From Geminisphaera colitermitum TAV2 (lineage in GTDB: Bacteria; Verrucomicrobiota; Verrucomicrobiia; Opitutales; Opitutaceae): a DNA stretch of 61,817 nucleotides. This document shows, piece by piece, positions 26,657-35,088 of this stretch. The notes under the pieces are model-generated. The model was not told where the DNA came from, ran no database searches, and was given only the letters and a program-made list of their open reading frames with translations. The stretch spans positions 1 to 61,817 of the forward strand of contig NZ_ABEA03000117.1 in the NCBI RefSeq assembly GCF_000171235.2, written 5' to 3'. A program made the translations under genes and the position numbers. Position 1 is the stretch's first letter, and every line of letters begins with the position of its first letter.

Positions 26657-27613
26657 ATGACCACCGCCACTGCACCGCTGCCTACGACCACGGCCTCCTC
26701 CGAAGCCTTTTTTAGGCCAGAGCACCTTGCTCGCATCCTCGACCACATGAATGAGGACCACTCCGACGCCAACCTCGACTACGTGCGCCATTACGGCGCG
26801 CTGCCCGAAGCGATCACCGCCAAACTCACTGACGTCAACCAACTCGGCATCACGCTTGATGCCACGCTGCCCTCCGGCGAAATACGCCCGGTTTCCATCG
26901 CCTTTGCCGAGCCGCTGTCCGGTCCGGGCGATGCGCACACCGTCCTTGTCGAAATGGCCATCGCCGCCGCCAGCGCACTCGGCGGCAGCGCTCCCCAAGT
27001 GCCCGGCTTTGGAGGCGGCGCACGTCATGCGTCGGTTCCGGCTTCACCCGCAACCACCACATCCCTCCCCCCCCCCCCCCCCGGCGCGGCTCCGCGTGTC
27101 AGCGACGCCTTTCGTCGCGCGCAAGAAGCCGCCGCGCATCTGCGCGACACATTCAAGACGATTCACCTGAGCACCGTTTCCGTCGCCGGCGAACCCGAGG
27201 CATCGGTCACGGGCGCGGTTTATGCGGAAGGCTCGTTCCTCGTTTATGTGAGCACCATGTCCGCCCACACACACAACCTTCGCGCCACCGGTCGCGCCAG
27301 CGTGCTTGTGGTTGAGGACGAGGCCGCCGCCAAACAAATCCTGGCCCGCCGCCGCCTTACCTTCGCCTGCACCGCCGCGCCCGTGCCGCGCGACACGCCG
27401 GAGTTCACGGCGGCGATGGATGCGATGAAACAAAAATTCGGTCCCATCATGGGCCAGATGGAGTTGATGTCCGACTTCGAGATGGTCCGCCTCACGCCCG
27501 GGAAAGGCCGCCTCGTCGCCGGTTTCGCCGCCGCCTTCGACGTCAACCCGGCGGACTGGACCGACCTGCTCCGACATCAGGACACCGGCCACACGGTGAT
27601 CCGCAAAAGCTGA
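26657..27613 (+). CDS. HutZ/HugZ-like heme utilisation protein, copy 2
   Basis: A 318-residue paralogue of the protein at 21388, with the same swapped order: DUF2470-like domain (about 18-100, ILDHMNEDHSDANLDYVRHYG), linker, then PNPOx-like split barrel (TFKTIHLSTVSVAGEPEASV, STMSAHTHNLRATGRASVLV). The C-terminal RGRLVAGFAAAFDVNPADW-type block is shared. The linker includes prolines encoded by 16 C at 27067-27082, absent from copy 1, so frame slippage would remove the barrel domain. It begins the set hutZ2, hmuT2, hmuU, hmuV, hutW. Confidence 0.87.
   Translation: MTTATAPLPTTTASSEAFFRPEHLARILDHMNEDHSDANLDYVRHYGALPEAITAKLTDVNQLGITLDATLPSGEIRPVSIAFAEPLSGPGDAHTVLVEMAIAAASALGGSAPQVPGFGGGARHASVPASPATTTSLPPPPPGAAPRVSDAFRRAQEAAAHLRDTFKTIHLSTVSVAGEPEASVTGAVYAEGSFLVYVSTMSAHTHNLRATGRASVLVVEDEAAAKQILARRRLTFACTAAPVPRDTPEFTAAMDAMKQKFGPIMGQMELMSDFEMVRLTPGKGRLVAGFAAAFDVNPADWTDLLRHQDTGHTVIRKS
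27067..27082. repeat. Poly-C run (16) in hutZ copy 2
   Basis: Sixteen C encode prolines in the linker between the two domains. The frame is open at the assembled length. Confidence 0.9.
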
Positions 27614-27631
27614 GTAAATTTTTGTAGTCCG

Positions 27632-27717
27632 ATGTAGGGGCTTCGCTTGCGAAGCCCGTGTCTGCCGGACGCGGCATACTTGCAACTCGCGGGCTTCGCA
27701 AGCGAAGCCCCTACATG
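27632..27717. repeat. Palindromic element with GTAGGGGCTTCGCTTGCGAA arms
   Basis: Two perfect 25-base complementary arms (left from 27634, right ending about 27715) enclose about 34 bases. It lies between hutZ2 and hmuT2, the same position in which a family A element lies between hutZ1 and hmuT1. Confidence 0.88.
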
Positions 27718-27730
27718 TATTTAAAATCCA

Positions 27731-28732
27731 ATGACCAACATATTTCCCAAACATATTTATCGGACGGCGTGCGTTCTGCTGACGACCGGCGTTCTCGCCT
27801 GCGCCGCGCACTCCGCCGCGCCGCCGCGCATCGTGACCCTGGGCGGCGCGGTGACTGAAACCGTTTTCGCGCTCGGCGCGGGCGGCGAAGTCGTGGCGCG
27901 CGACATGTCGAGCGTGTATCCAAAAGAGGCAACCGCGCTGCCCGATGTCGGCTACTTTCGCACCATCGGCGCCGAGGGCGTGCTCTCGCAAAACCCCACG
28001 CTCATCCTCGCCGCACGCGGCACCGGTCCCGAAAGCCAGGTGCAGGTGCTCGAAAAATCCGGCGTGCAACTTGTGCGCATCGACACACGGCCCTCGGCGG
28101 ATGCGGCGATTGCCATGATCACGCAAATCGGCGGCGTGCTGCACCGCGAGGACGAGGCGGCGACACTCGCCGCCACGCTGAAGTCGCAACTGGAGGCGGT
28201 CGTCGGGCGCGGAGCATCCCGCGTCGCCGCCGCCGGAAAAACGCCGCGCGTGGCGTTTTTGATCGGCATGGGACCGGCGACGGTGCAAGCGGCGGGTCAG
28301 GGAACGGCGGCCGACGCCCTGATTGCGCTGGTCGGCGGTGCGAACGCATTTGACGACGTGAGCAATTACAAGTCGGTGAGTTCGGAGTCCCTGCTGGCGG
28401 GCGACCCGGACGTCATCTTTTACGGCGTCAATCCGGCTGCGCCCTCGCACACGGTGCCTGACTGGATCAGTCAGACGCGGGCCGGGCGCGAGAAACGCGT
28501 GTATCCGCTCGATCTCGGTTATCATCTGGTTTTCGGCCCCCGTCTCGGCGATGCCGCGATGGAGGTGTCGAAGCTGTTGTTTCCCGCGGACTCCGCATCG
28601 CCACAAGCGGCGGGGGCGAATGCAGGCGCGACCGCCGGCGTCACGCCAAAGACCGCCAGCGACGGCGTGCTGCGCTGTCCAGTGACGGGGAAAACGTATC
28701 CAACAAGTTTAACGGCAGGACAACACCGGTAG
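27731..28732 (+). CDS. hmuT: Heme ABC transporter substrate-binding protein HmuT, copy 2
   Basis: A 333-residue periplasmic heme-binding protein, closely similar to copy 1 over its mature part (RIVTLGGAVTETVFALG, PKEATALPDVGYFRTIG, PLDLGYHLVFGPRLGDA). A signal peptide covers about residues 1-28. It has an extra C-terminal tail (from about 292) with CPVTGKTYPTSL, which contains a single cysteine and has no counterpart in copy 1. The stop codon TAG lies within the left arm of a family A repeat (28728). The permease and ATPase genes follow. Confidence 0.92.
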   Translation: MTNIFPKHIYRTACVLLTTGVLACAAHSAAPPRIVTLGGAVTETVFALGAGGEVVARDMSSVYPKEATALPDVGYFRTIGAEGVLSQNPTLILAARGTGPESQVQVLEKSGVQLVRIDTRPSADAAIAMITQIGGVLHREDEAATLAATLKSQLEAVVGRGASRVAAAGKTPRVAFLIGMGPATVQAAGQGTAADALIALVGGANAFDDVSNYKSVSSESLLAGDPDVIFYGVNPAAPSHTVPDWISQTRAGREKRVYPLDLGYHLVFGPRLGDAAMEVSKLLFPADSASPQAAGANAGATAGVTPKTASDGVLRCPVTGKTYPTSLTAGQHR

Positions 28733-28836
28733 GGAGGCCTCTCCGAGGCCTCCGCAACGCTACGATCACCCAACGCCCAATAGAACGTGAATCCTTCCGT
28801 GACGCGCAACGGAGGCCTCGGAGAGGCCTCCCTACC
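28728..28836. repeat. Repeat family A core between hmuT2 and hmuU
   Basis: Arms GGTAGGGAGGCCTCTCCGAG (28728-28754 in full) and its complement (28810-28836) enclose 55 bases. The element supplies the stop codon of hmuT2 and, if the first start is used, the start codon and first residues of hmuU. The outer ends seen in copies at 35416 and 37265 are missing. Confidence 0.9.
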
Positions 28837-29887
28837 TGTCCTCCCTCCCCCCCCCCCCCCCCTGCGTGGACGCCGTTGCGTGATCGTGGCGAGTGTAGTG
28901 GTGATGGCACTACTGTTTGTGCTGGCGATGCGATTGGGGCCGTCGCTCGTCACCCTCGAAACCTTGTGGAACGCGTTGCTTGGTCGCACGGCGGAACTCT
29001 CCGCGGTGCAGCAGACGATCATCTACAACATCCGGCTGCCGCGTGCGCTGGCGGCGTTGATGATCGGCGCGGTGCTGGGCGTTTGCGGCGCGGGGATGCA
29101 GGGGCTGTTTCGCAATCCGCTGGCCGACCCCGGTCTCATCGGCGTGACGAGCGGTGCGTCGCTCGGGAGCGTGCTGTACCTGAAATTCGCGGCGGGCGCG
29201 CTGGCCGGATTCTCGGCGGCGCTGGGCTTGTTCGCGCTGCCGGTGTGCGCACTGGCGGCGGGTTTGGGCGTGACGTGGTTGATGCACCGCGCGGCGGTGG
29301 TCGAGGGACGCACCGTGGTCGGTCTGATGCTGCTGGCTGGCATTGCCATCAATGCGCTGGGCGGCGCGGTGATCGGACTGGTGCTGTTTTTTTCGGATGA
29401 CGACCAGTTGCGCCAGTTCACCTTCTGGACGCTGGGCAACCTGGGCAACGTGAGCTGGCCCCGGCTGGCCGCCGCCGCGCCGTTTTTGCTGGGCGCGCTG
29501 TGGCTGGTGCCGCGGCAGGCGCGCGCGCTCAACGCGCTGCTGCTCGGCGAAACGGAGGCGGGTCACCTCGGCGTCGATTTGCAGCGCACCAAGCGTATCC
29601 TGATTTTCGCTACGGCGGCGGGCGTGGGCGCGGGCGTTTCGGTGGCGGGCGGGCTGGGCTTCATCGGGCTTGTGGTGCCGCATGTGGTGCGTCAGTTGAC
29701 CGGCCCCGATCATCGCGGCGTGATGCCCGCGTCGGCGATTTTGGGCGGAGCGCTGTTGCTGGCGGCAGACACTTTTTCTCGCTTCGCCGCCGCGCCGGCG
29801 GAACTGCCGGTGGGGATCGTCACGGCGGCGATCGGTGCGCCGGTATTTTTCAGCCTTTTGCGCAACCGTCGGCAGGCCGCCGGATGA
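28787..29887 (+). CDS. hmuU: Heme ABC transporter permease HmuU (FecCD family)
   Basis: A 366-residue permease with about nine or ten membrane helices. Family blocks are clear: YNIRLPRALAALMIGAVLGV, GMQGLFRNPLADPGLIGVTS, and GGLGFIGLVVPHVVRQLTGP with DHR following. As a dimer with HmuV it moves heme across the inner membrane. The first start is GTG at 28787, inside the loop of a family A repeat; residues 8-28 are then read from the repeat arm (GGLGEASLP) and a run of 16 C (28847-28862). Starts after the run are possible, GTG at 28880 or ATG at 28904, and would give a more usual N-terminus. Which is used decides whether the run can switch the gene. The stop overlaps hmuV as ATGA. Confidence 0.9.
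   Translation: MNPSVTRNGGLGEASLPVLPPPPPPLRGRRCVIVASVVVMALLFVLAMRLGPSLVTLETLWNALLGRTAELSAVQQTIIYNIRLPRALAALMIGAVLGVCGAGMQGLFRNPLADPGLIGVTSGASLGSVLYLKFAAGALAGFSAALGLFALPVCALAAGLGVTWLMHRAAVVEGRTVVGLMLLAGIAINALGGAVIGLVLFFSDDDQLRQFTFWTLGNLGNVSWPRLAAAAPFLLGALWLVPRQARALNALLLGETEAGHLGVDLQRTKRILIFATAAGVGAGVSVAGGLGFIGLVVPHVVRQLTGPDHRGVMPASAILGGALLLAADTFSRFAAAPAELPVGIVTAAIGAPVFFSLLRNRRQAAG
28847..28862. repeat. Poly-C run (16) at the start of hmuU
   Basis: Sixteen C between the family A element and the first membrane helix of HmuU. It is coding if GTG 28787 is the start, and lies in the leader if GTG 28880 is used. Confidence 0.9.
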
Positions 29888-30756
29888 TGACGATGAACAA
29901 CGCATTTACATTTGCCGCTTCCATTGAGGACCCTGTCGATCTGCACACGTCGGGCGCGACGGTACGGCGCGGGGGGCGGGCCATCCTCGACGGCGTGACG
30001 TGCGCGTTTCGTCGTGGCCGGTTCACGGCGATCCTGGGTCCCAACGGAGCGGGCAAGAGCACGCTGCTGCGCGTGTTGTCCGCGGAGTTGAAACCCGACG
30101 CCGGCACGGTGGCGCTCGATGAGCGTTCGCTGGCGGAGTGGCCGGCGCTGGAACTGGCGCGGCGGCGGGCGGTGCTGCCGCAGGAGTCGTTGTTGAGTTT
30201 CCCGTTTCGGGTCGGCGAAGTGGTGCTGCTGGGCCGGATGCCGCATTCGCAGGGCGGCGAGACGGCGCGGGACCACGCAATCGTGCGCGAGGCGCTGGAG
30301 CGGGTGGACATGGGGCATGCGATCAACCGCATCTACACGACGCTTTCCGGAGGCGAGAAACAACGCGTGCATCTGGCGCGCGCGCTGGCGCAAATATGGG
30401 AGACGGGGGGGGGGGGGGGGGGGGGGAGAGAGACGCGGCGCACTCTGCTGCTCGACGAGCCGACTTCCAACCTCGATCCGGCGCACCAGCACTCGACGCT
30501 CGCTCTGGCGCGCGGACTGGCGGACGCAGGTGTGACGGTGGTGGCGATCCTGCACGACATCAATCTGGCGCTGGCCTACGCCGACGACGTGCTGCTGATC
30601 CGGGGCGGGCGCGTGGCCGCCGCCGGTTCCGTCGATGCGACACTGACGGCGTCGCGCATCCTCGATGTGTTCGGAGTCGAGGCCCGGCGCATTTCCCTGC
30701 CCGGCTATCCGCCGCATTTCATCCTCGGACCCCATGCCGTGTTTCCTTCGCCCTGA
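29884..30756 (+). CDS. hmuV: Heme ABC transporter ATPase HmuV
   Basis: A 290-residue ABC ATPase. Walker A is GPNGAGKST (residues 52-60), Q-loop in LPQESLLSFPF, signature TLSGGEKQRVHLARALAQIW (about 154-173), Walker B LLLDEPTS and D-loop NLDP, H-loop ILHDINLAL. The order and the long gap between signature and Walker B fit HmuV. That gap is filled by seven or eight glycines encoded by a run of 22 G (30405-30426). A change not divisible by three removes Walker B and the rest. The start overlaps the hmuU stop as ATGA, so the two are coupled. Confidence 0.95.
   Translation: MMTMNNAFTFAASIEDPVDLHTSGATVRRGGRAILDGVTCAFRRGRFTAILGPNGAGKSTLLRVLSAELKPDAGTVALDERSLAEWPALELARRRAVLPQESLLSFPFRVGEVVLLGRMPHSQGGETARDHAIVREALERVDMGHAINRIYTTLSGGEKQRVHLARALAQIWETGGGGGGGRETRRTLLLDEPTSNLDPAHQHSTLALARGLADAGVTVVAILHDINLALAYADDVLLIRGGRVAAAGSVDATLTASRILDVFGVEARRISLPGYPPHFILGPHAVFPSP
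30405..30426. repeat. Poly-G run (22) inside hmuV
   Basis: The longest homopolymer in the window lies between the ABC signature and Walker B codons. It is a typical length for slipped-strand phase variation. Confidence 0.92.
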
Positions 30757-30761
30757 TTTTG

Positions 30762-32432
30762 ATGCCCACTGCAACCACAACTGTTGACCGTTATTTTGCC
30801 CGCACCGGAGTCGATCCCCTGACTTCCGCGTTCGACTTGCCCGCGCTCCCGCCGCGCGGACCGAGGAGGACTCCGCCGACTGCGTCGGCAGCACCGCTGC
30901 TTGCCCCGGAAAGCGATCCGGTGGTGAAGATGAAGGCGGCGATGCCGGCTCATGCCATCCGGATTTTCGACGCCTTGCAGGCGGCGAAGGATGATCCCGT
31001 GGCGCGTGCCGCCATCGAGGCAACGCTGCCGCCGCATGCGCTGCGCGCACTGGCGTCGCTGGAGGAGGCAATGAAGACGGCATCGGAAAAAGAGAATGTG
31101 GCGCGGGCGTCTCGCCCGCTTCCTTTGTTCCGAAGCGGGCGGGACGCCCGCGCCACTTTTGATGCGCCTGCTGCAAGGACGCACGAATGGGCGGATGTTG
31201 TTGCGGGAACGACGGGCGGGAGGGGCGGGAGGGCGCTGGCGATTTATGTGCATTTCCCGTTTTGCGGGGCGCGGTGTTCGTTTTGCCCGTTCTACCGCTA
31301 TGCCGACCCGGCGGACTGGCGGCCTTACCGCGACGCGTTGCTGCGGGAGATTGATCTCGCCGCCGCGCCGCTGGAGGAGTTGCCGGATATTGAGCCGGCC
31401 CGGGCGGTTTATTTTGGCGGAGGCACACCGAGCGACCTGCCGGGTGAGGCGCTGGCGGAGTTGATCGCGCGCATCCGCGAACGGCTGCCAGTGGCGGACG
31501 ACGCAGAGATCACGATCGAGGGGCGGCCAAGTTCCTTTGACGGGGAAAAAATCGCTGTTTGCCGGGCTGCGGGCGCCACGCGTTTTTCACTCGGGGTGCA
31601 AACGTTCGACGGCGGCGTGCGCCGCGCCGTGGGGCGGCGCCTCGACACGGCTCCGCTCATCGCGCGGCTGCGCGAGATCGGTGCCGCCGCCGGGCGCGCC
31701 GCGAACGGTGAAGGCGGCGCGCCGGTGATCGTGGATCTGATTTACGGTCTGCCGGGCCAGACCGATGCGAGTTGGGAACGCGATTTGGAAACAGTGATCG
31801 CGGAGCGGGCGGTTTCCGGGGTCGATCTCTACCGGTTGAAAATTTTTCCCGGCAGTCCGCTGGCGCGCCAGGCGGAGGCGGGGGGGGGAGGGGGGGACGG
31901 GAGGCGCGTGCTCCCCGCGACGGAGGCGGAGATGGCGCGCCGGTTCGCGCGCGGCGAGGCGGTGCTGCGCGAGGCGGGCTGGACGCGATTGTCGCGCTGG
32001 CACTGGGCGCGTCCGGGCGCGGCGGAGGCGAGCGTTTACAACCGGCTGGCCAAGGGCGAGGGCGACATCGTGCCGCTCGGGTGCGGCGCGGGCGGACGCT
32101 GGCAGCGTCATGGTTTTGTCAATACACCGGGACTGGACGGCTGGTTCGCGGCGGTTGGCAACGGCTCAAAGCCCTGTCTTGGATGGCGCGAGCCTGGTCC
32201 GGAGTGGGAGGAGCTTTTGTCGGCGCAGATCGAGACGTGCCGGCTGGCCCCGGCGGCGTGGCGCGGCGTATCCGGCGAAGCACGACGCGAGGCCGGCCGC
32301 CTGCTGGAGCAATGGCGTGGTGCGGGTTTGGTGACCACGGCCTGGGGAGGCGAATGGCCGTTGACGGTCGCAGGCCAGTATTGGAGCGACCGCCTGCTGC
32401 ACGCGTTGCAAAACGTCCTGGGGAAAAGCTGA
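30762..32432 (+). CDS. hutW: Anaerobic heme degradation radical SAM enzyme HutW/ChuW
   Basis: A 556-residue HemN-like radical SAM protein. The cluster motif CGARCSFC gives Cys168, Cys172 and Cys175; YFGGGTPSDLP, EITIEGRPSSF, FSLGVQTFDGGVRR and DLIYGLPGQT follow as in HemN relatives. Position directly after hmuUV marks it as HutW/ChuW, which opens the heme ring without oxygen by methyl transfer, releasing iron. It starts five bases after hmuV. Residues about 113-132 (VARASRPLPLFRSGRDARAT) are encoded by an inserted 59-base palindromic repeat, in frame, upstream of the catalytic domain. A run of nine G lies at 31880-31888. Confidence 0.9.
   Translation: MPTATTTVDRYFARTGVDPLTSAFDLPALPPRGPRRTPPTASAAPLLAPESDPVVKMKAAMPAHAIRIFDALQAAKDDPVARAAIEATLPPHALRALASLEEAMKTASEKENVARASRPLPLFRSGRDARATFDAPAARTHEWADVVAGTTGGRGGRALAIYVHFPFCGARCSFCPFYRYADPADWRPYRDALLREIDLAAAPLEELPDIEPARAVYFGGGTPSDLPGEALAELIARIRERLPVADDAEITIEGRPSSFDGEKIAVCRAAGATRFSLGVQTFDGGVRRAVGRRLDTAPLIARLREIGAAAGRAANGEGGAPVIVDLIYGLPGQTDASWERDLETVIAERAVSGVDLYRLKIFPGSPLARQAEAGGGGGDGRRVLPATEAEMARRFARGEAVLREAGWTRLSRWHWARPGAAEASVYNRLAKGEGDIVPLGCGAGGRWQRHGFVNTPGLDGWFAAVGNGSKPCLGWREPGPEWEELLSAQIETCRLAPAAWRGVSGEARREAGRLLEQWRGAGLVTTAWGGEWPLTVAGQYWSDRLLHALQNVLGKS
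31098..31156. repeat. 59-base palindromic element inserted in the hutW reading frame
   Basis: The stretch from GTGGCGCGGGCG to CGCCCGCGCCAC matches the intergenic element at 20224-20282 with a single base different. It is translated as part of HutW and creates no stop codon. Confidence 0.92.
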
Positions 32433-32459
32433 CGGAGTGGAGGGGTAGGGGGGGGCGCC

Positions 32460-33224
32460 TCAGGGGTTGGCCGCGGGTGCGGGAAACGCGATCACGGGGG
32501 TGCTGGTGGCTTCGCCCGTTGCTGTTGCGGCGGGGGCCGTGTCGGCGGCGGGCGCGGCCGGGAGCTGGGCCTTGAGCATCATGCCGCGCTGCGCCCACAC
32601 GCTGGAGGGGGCGATGCTGAAAATTTGCTCGGCCAGCTTGCCGGCGTCCTCGGTCTTGCCCGCGTCACGGAGCAGGACGGCGAGGTGGTAGGCGGCCTCG
32701 GCGCGGATCGGCGCGGAGAGATTGATGTCGTCGGAAAGCAGGCGGAGGGATTTCTGGCCGGCCTCGGTCTGTCCGCCGAGCACCTGCGACATGGCGGCGC
32801 CAAGGCGCGCGCGGGCGGCGAAGGGAGTGCCGGCGAGGCTGGCGGCGGCCTCATTGTAGGCGGCGAGGGCGGCCGTGTAGTCGGCTTTCGAATACGCAGC
32901 GTCGGCGAGTTCGAGGCTGGCGGCGGCGCCGAGGACGTGGCGCGAGTTTTCTTTGGCAAACTGGCGGCGGGCCTCGTCGGTCGTGGCGGTCTGGTAGGCG
33001 CGTTGCACCTTTTCGTCATGGCGGGCGGCAAGCGTGGCCATGACCCAGCGGCTTACAATCAAGAGCATGGCGATGACGATGAGCGCCCAGACAATGCGGG
33101 AATACTTGCCCCAAAACAGGCGCGCCTTGTCTTCAAAACTGGCGGCGGCGTAGGTCTCATCTACTTGGACAAGGTTGCGATCGTCGCCTGCGAGTGCTGG
33201 TGATTTGGTTTTCTGGGAGGCCAT
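32460..33224 (-). CDS. Membrane-anchored tetratricopeptide protein (YfgM-like)
   Basis: A 254-residue protein: a short cytosolic N-terminus, one membrane helix (about 45-64, WALIVIAMLLIVSRWVMATL) and an extracytoplasmic helical region with TPR-like repeats (SLELADAAYSKADYTAALAAY, AEAAYHLAVLLRDAGKTEDA). The tail is Ala/Pro-rich. The layout resembles YfgM, a SecYEG-associated chaperone, though that match is weak. It converges with hutW, with only 27 bases between the two stops. Confidence 0.75.
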   Translation of the reverse strand: MASQKTKSPALAGDDRNLVQVDETYAAASFEDKARLFWGKYSRIVWALIVIAMLLIVSRWVMATLAARHDEKVQRAYQTATTDEARRQFAKENSRHVLGAAASLELADAAYSKADYTAALAAYNEAAASLAGTPFAARARLGAAMSQVLGGQTEAGQKSLRLLSDDINLSAPIRAEAAYHLAVLLRDAGKTEDAGKLAEQIFSIAPSSVWAQRGMMLKAQLPAAPAADTAPAATATGEATSTPVIAFPAPAANP

Positions 33225-33432
33225 GATGAAATGCGAAAGAGGCAGAGCGAAACAACTCGGTCAACCTGCGTAAAGCCGCGAATTACAGAGAAACGAACAC
33301 CGGATGTGAGTTTGAAAGTCAGGAACTAGCCCCTGCAAGGCTGGCAGTTAGGCACTCATTCCAAAAGAAACTGGCCCTAATAAGTTCATTTTGGATTGAA
33401 CTAACTGAAAAAAACGATGTGCTTTCGTCTTC

Positions 33433-33996
33433 ATGAGTCGAGTCTCCACCAATTCCGCGCTTCTCCCCGAGGAAGATCTGGCCGGGATGGAGGATGCCGC
33501 GGAGCCGGAGACGTCCAAGATTCCCGCGCTGGGAGCAGCCGAGCGTCAGGTCGTTGCGATTTTTGTGCAGCTTGCGCAATCGGTGGGGGCCCCTCGTTCG
33601 TTGGGAGAGATTTACGGCCTGCTTTTTGCGACTCCCGTTCCGCTTTCTTCGCAGGATATTGTTGAGAGGCTTAAAATCAGCAAAGGCTCGGTGAGCCAGG
33701 GACTGCGGTTTTTACGCACTTGGGGTGCGATCAAGTCCGTGGTGGTGGTGGGTGATCGGCGGGAATTTTTTGAACCGGTGGTGGAATTGCGCCAGTTGGT
33801 GGGCGGTTTTATCCGCGAGCGCATCCAGCCGGAGATTGATCTCTGGAAAGAACGGGCGGGCGTTCTCAAAGAGAAAGATTTTGCGGCGTCGGGTGACGAG
33901 CAACGCAAGGTGATGGCTGCTCGATTGTCGAAGTTGCAGACGTGGCCGGGCCGGGCGAGAACCGTCCTGCCGGTGGTCGCGCGTTTATTAGGTTAG
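33433..33996 (+). CDS. GbsR/MarR-type transcriptional regulator
   Basis: A 187-residue protein with a winged helix-turn-helix of the GbsR/MarR type (LGEIYGLLFATPVPLSSQDI, RLKISKGSVSQGLRFLRTWG, then wing VVVVGDRREFFEP). The C-terminal helices (IRERIQPEIDLWKERAG) fit dimerisation. It stands just upstream of the polysaccharide locus on the same strand, with 153 bases before the next gene, and is a good candidate for its regulator. The DNA target is not known. Confidence 0.88.
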   Translation: MSRVSTNSALLPEEDLAGMEDAAEPETSKIPALGAAERQVVAIFVQLAQSVGAPRSLGEIYGLLFATPVPLSSQDIVERLKISKGSVSQGLRFLRTWGAIKSVVVVGDRREFFEPVVELRQLVGGFIRERIQPEIDLWKERAGVLKEKDFAASGDEQRKVMAARLSKLQTWPGRARTVLPVVARLLG

Positions 33997-34084
33997 TTTT
34001 TCTCATGCGGCATGGACCGCACGAACCACATTTCTTCTCATTATGGTTACGTCTCCGGGACGTGACGGGGCGAAGCTCGGTTGA

Positions 34085-34141
34085 AAACCACGCTCCACGC
34101 TCCGAGCTCCGAGCTCATAGCTCCAAGCCATAGCTCACAAT
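34085..34141. repeat. AGCTC-type degenerate repeat
   Basis: A series of units such as CTCCGAGCTC, CATAGCTCCAAGC and CATAGCTCAC lies directly upstream of the UDP-glucuronate decarboxylase start. The same kind of array appears at 37243-37262 and 37984-38106. Unit length varies between about 7 and 10 bases. Confidence 0.75.
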
Positions 34142-34149
34142 TTTTCCCT

Positions 34150-35088
34150 ATGTCCCTCCGCATTCTTGTTACTGGCGGGGCCGGATTTCTCGGCTCCCAT
34201 CTATGCGACCGCCTCATTGAGGCTGGTCATGAAGTGATTTGCTTGGATAACTTTTTCACCGGGCGGCGAACTAACGTCGCTCATCTGATCGGCCATCCCA
34301 ATTTCGAACTCGTCCGGCACGATGTTATTGACCCGTTTAAGTTCGAGGTGGACCAGATTTACAATCTGGCCTGTCCCGCCTCGCCGGTTCACTACCAATA
34401 CAACGCGATCAAGACGGTAAAAACTTCGGTCATGGGGGCGATCAATTGTCTCGGCTTGGCCAAACGCACCCGCGCCCGGGTGTTTCAAGCGAGTACGAGC
34501 GAAGTTTACGGCGATCCTTCCGTGCATCCGCAGCCGGAGAGCTATTGGGGCAACGTCAACCCGATCGGCATTCGTTCCTGCTATGATGAAGGCAAACGCT
34601 GCGCTGAGACGCTGTTCATGGATTACCACCGCCAGAACAAGGTCGATGTCCGCATCGTCCGCATCTTTAATACCTACGGCCCCCGGATGCATCCCAATGA
34701 TGGCCGCGTGGTTTCCAATTTCATTGTCCAGGCGCTCAAGGGCGAGGATCTGACCATCTATGGCGACGGAACCCAAACGCGCTCCTTCTGTTACGTGGAC
34801 GACTTGATCGAAGGGTTTATTCGGTTGATGAATCAGGATCACGTCACCGGACCGATCAATATTGGCAATCCTGGTGAGTTCACGATGCTGCAACTGGCGG
34901 AATTGACGCTCAAGCTGATCGGCGGCAAATCCAAGATCGTGCATCACCCTCTCCCGGCCGATGATCCCAAACAACGCCGACCCGATATCACCCTCGCGCA
35001 AAAACACCTGAACTGGTCGCCCACCATCCCATTGGAAGACGGACTGAAGAGAACCATTGAATACTTCAGAAAAACGCTAAAAAGCTAA
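34150..35088 (+). CDS. UDP-glucuronate decarboxylase (UDP-xylose synthase)
   Basis: A 312-residue extended short-chain dehydrogenase. The NAD site is [11 protein letters not shown]; the catalytic pair Tyr and Lys is in [12 protein letters not shown]; the arginine-containing block [15 protein letters not shown] and [18 protein letters not shown] are typical of UXS. It converts UDP-glucuronate to UDP-xylose in the cytoplasm. The substrate is made by the dehydrogenase encoded at 35865. The ATG at 34150 begins at the conserved strand ([10 protein letters not shown]). A nonspecific epimerase label is unlikely given the close fit. Confidence 0.94.
   Translation: MSLRILVTGGAGFLGSHLCDRLIEAGHEVICLDNFFTGRRTNVAHLIGHPNFELVRHDVIDPFKFEVDQIYNLACPASPVHYQYNAIKTVKTSVMGAINCLGLAKRTRARVFQASTSEVYGDPSVHPQPESYWGNVNPIGIRSCYDEGKRCAETLFMDYHRQNKVDVRIVRIFNTYGPRMHPNDGRVVSNFIVQALKGEDLTIYGDGTQTRSFCYVDDLIEGFIRLMNQDHVTGPINIGNPGEFTMLQLAELTLKLIGGKSKIVHHPLPADDPKQRRPDITLAQKHLNWSPTIPLEDGLKRTIEYFRKTLKS

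Noticed and set aside
28522-29022. Minus strand frame containing GREASPRPP over the hmuT2-hmuU junction
   Set aside because: It is only the translated repeat arm in the opposite direction, with no further coding signal.
29710-31428. 572-codon minus strand frame opposite hmuV and hutW
   Set aside because: Arg/Pro/His-rich shadow; the + strand has complete ABC and radical SAM motifs.
30762-32432. Coproporphyrinogen dehydrogenase HemN
   Set aside because: Radical SAM motif is shared, but position after hmuUV and the extended N-terminus fit HutW/ChuW better.
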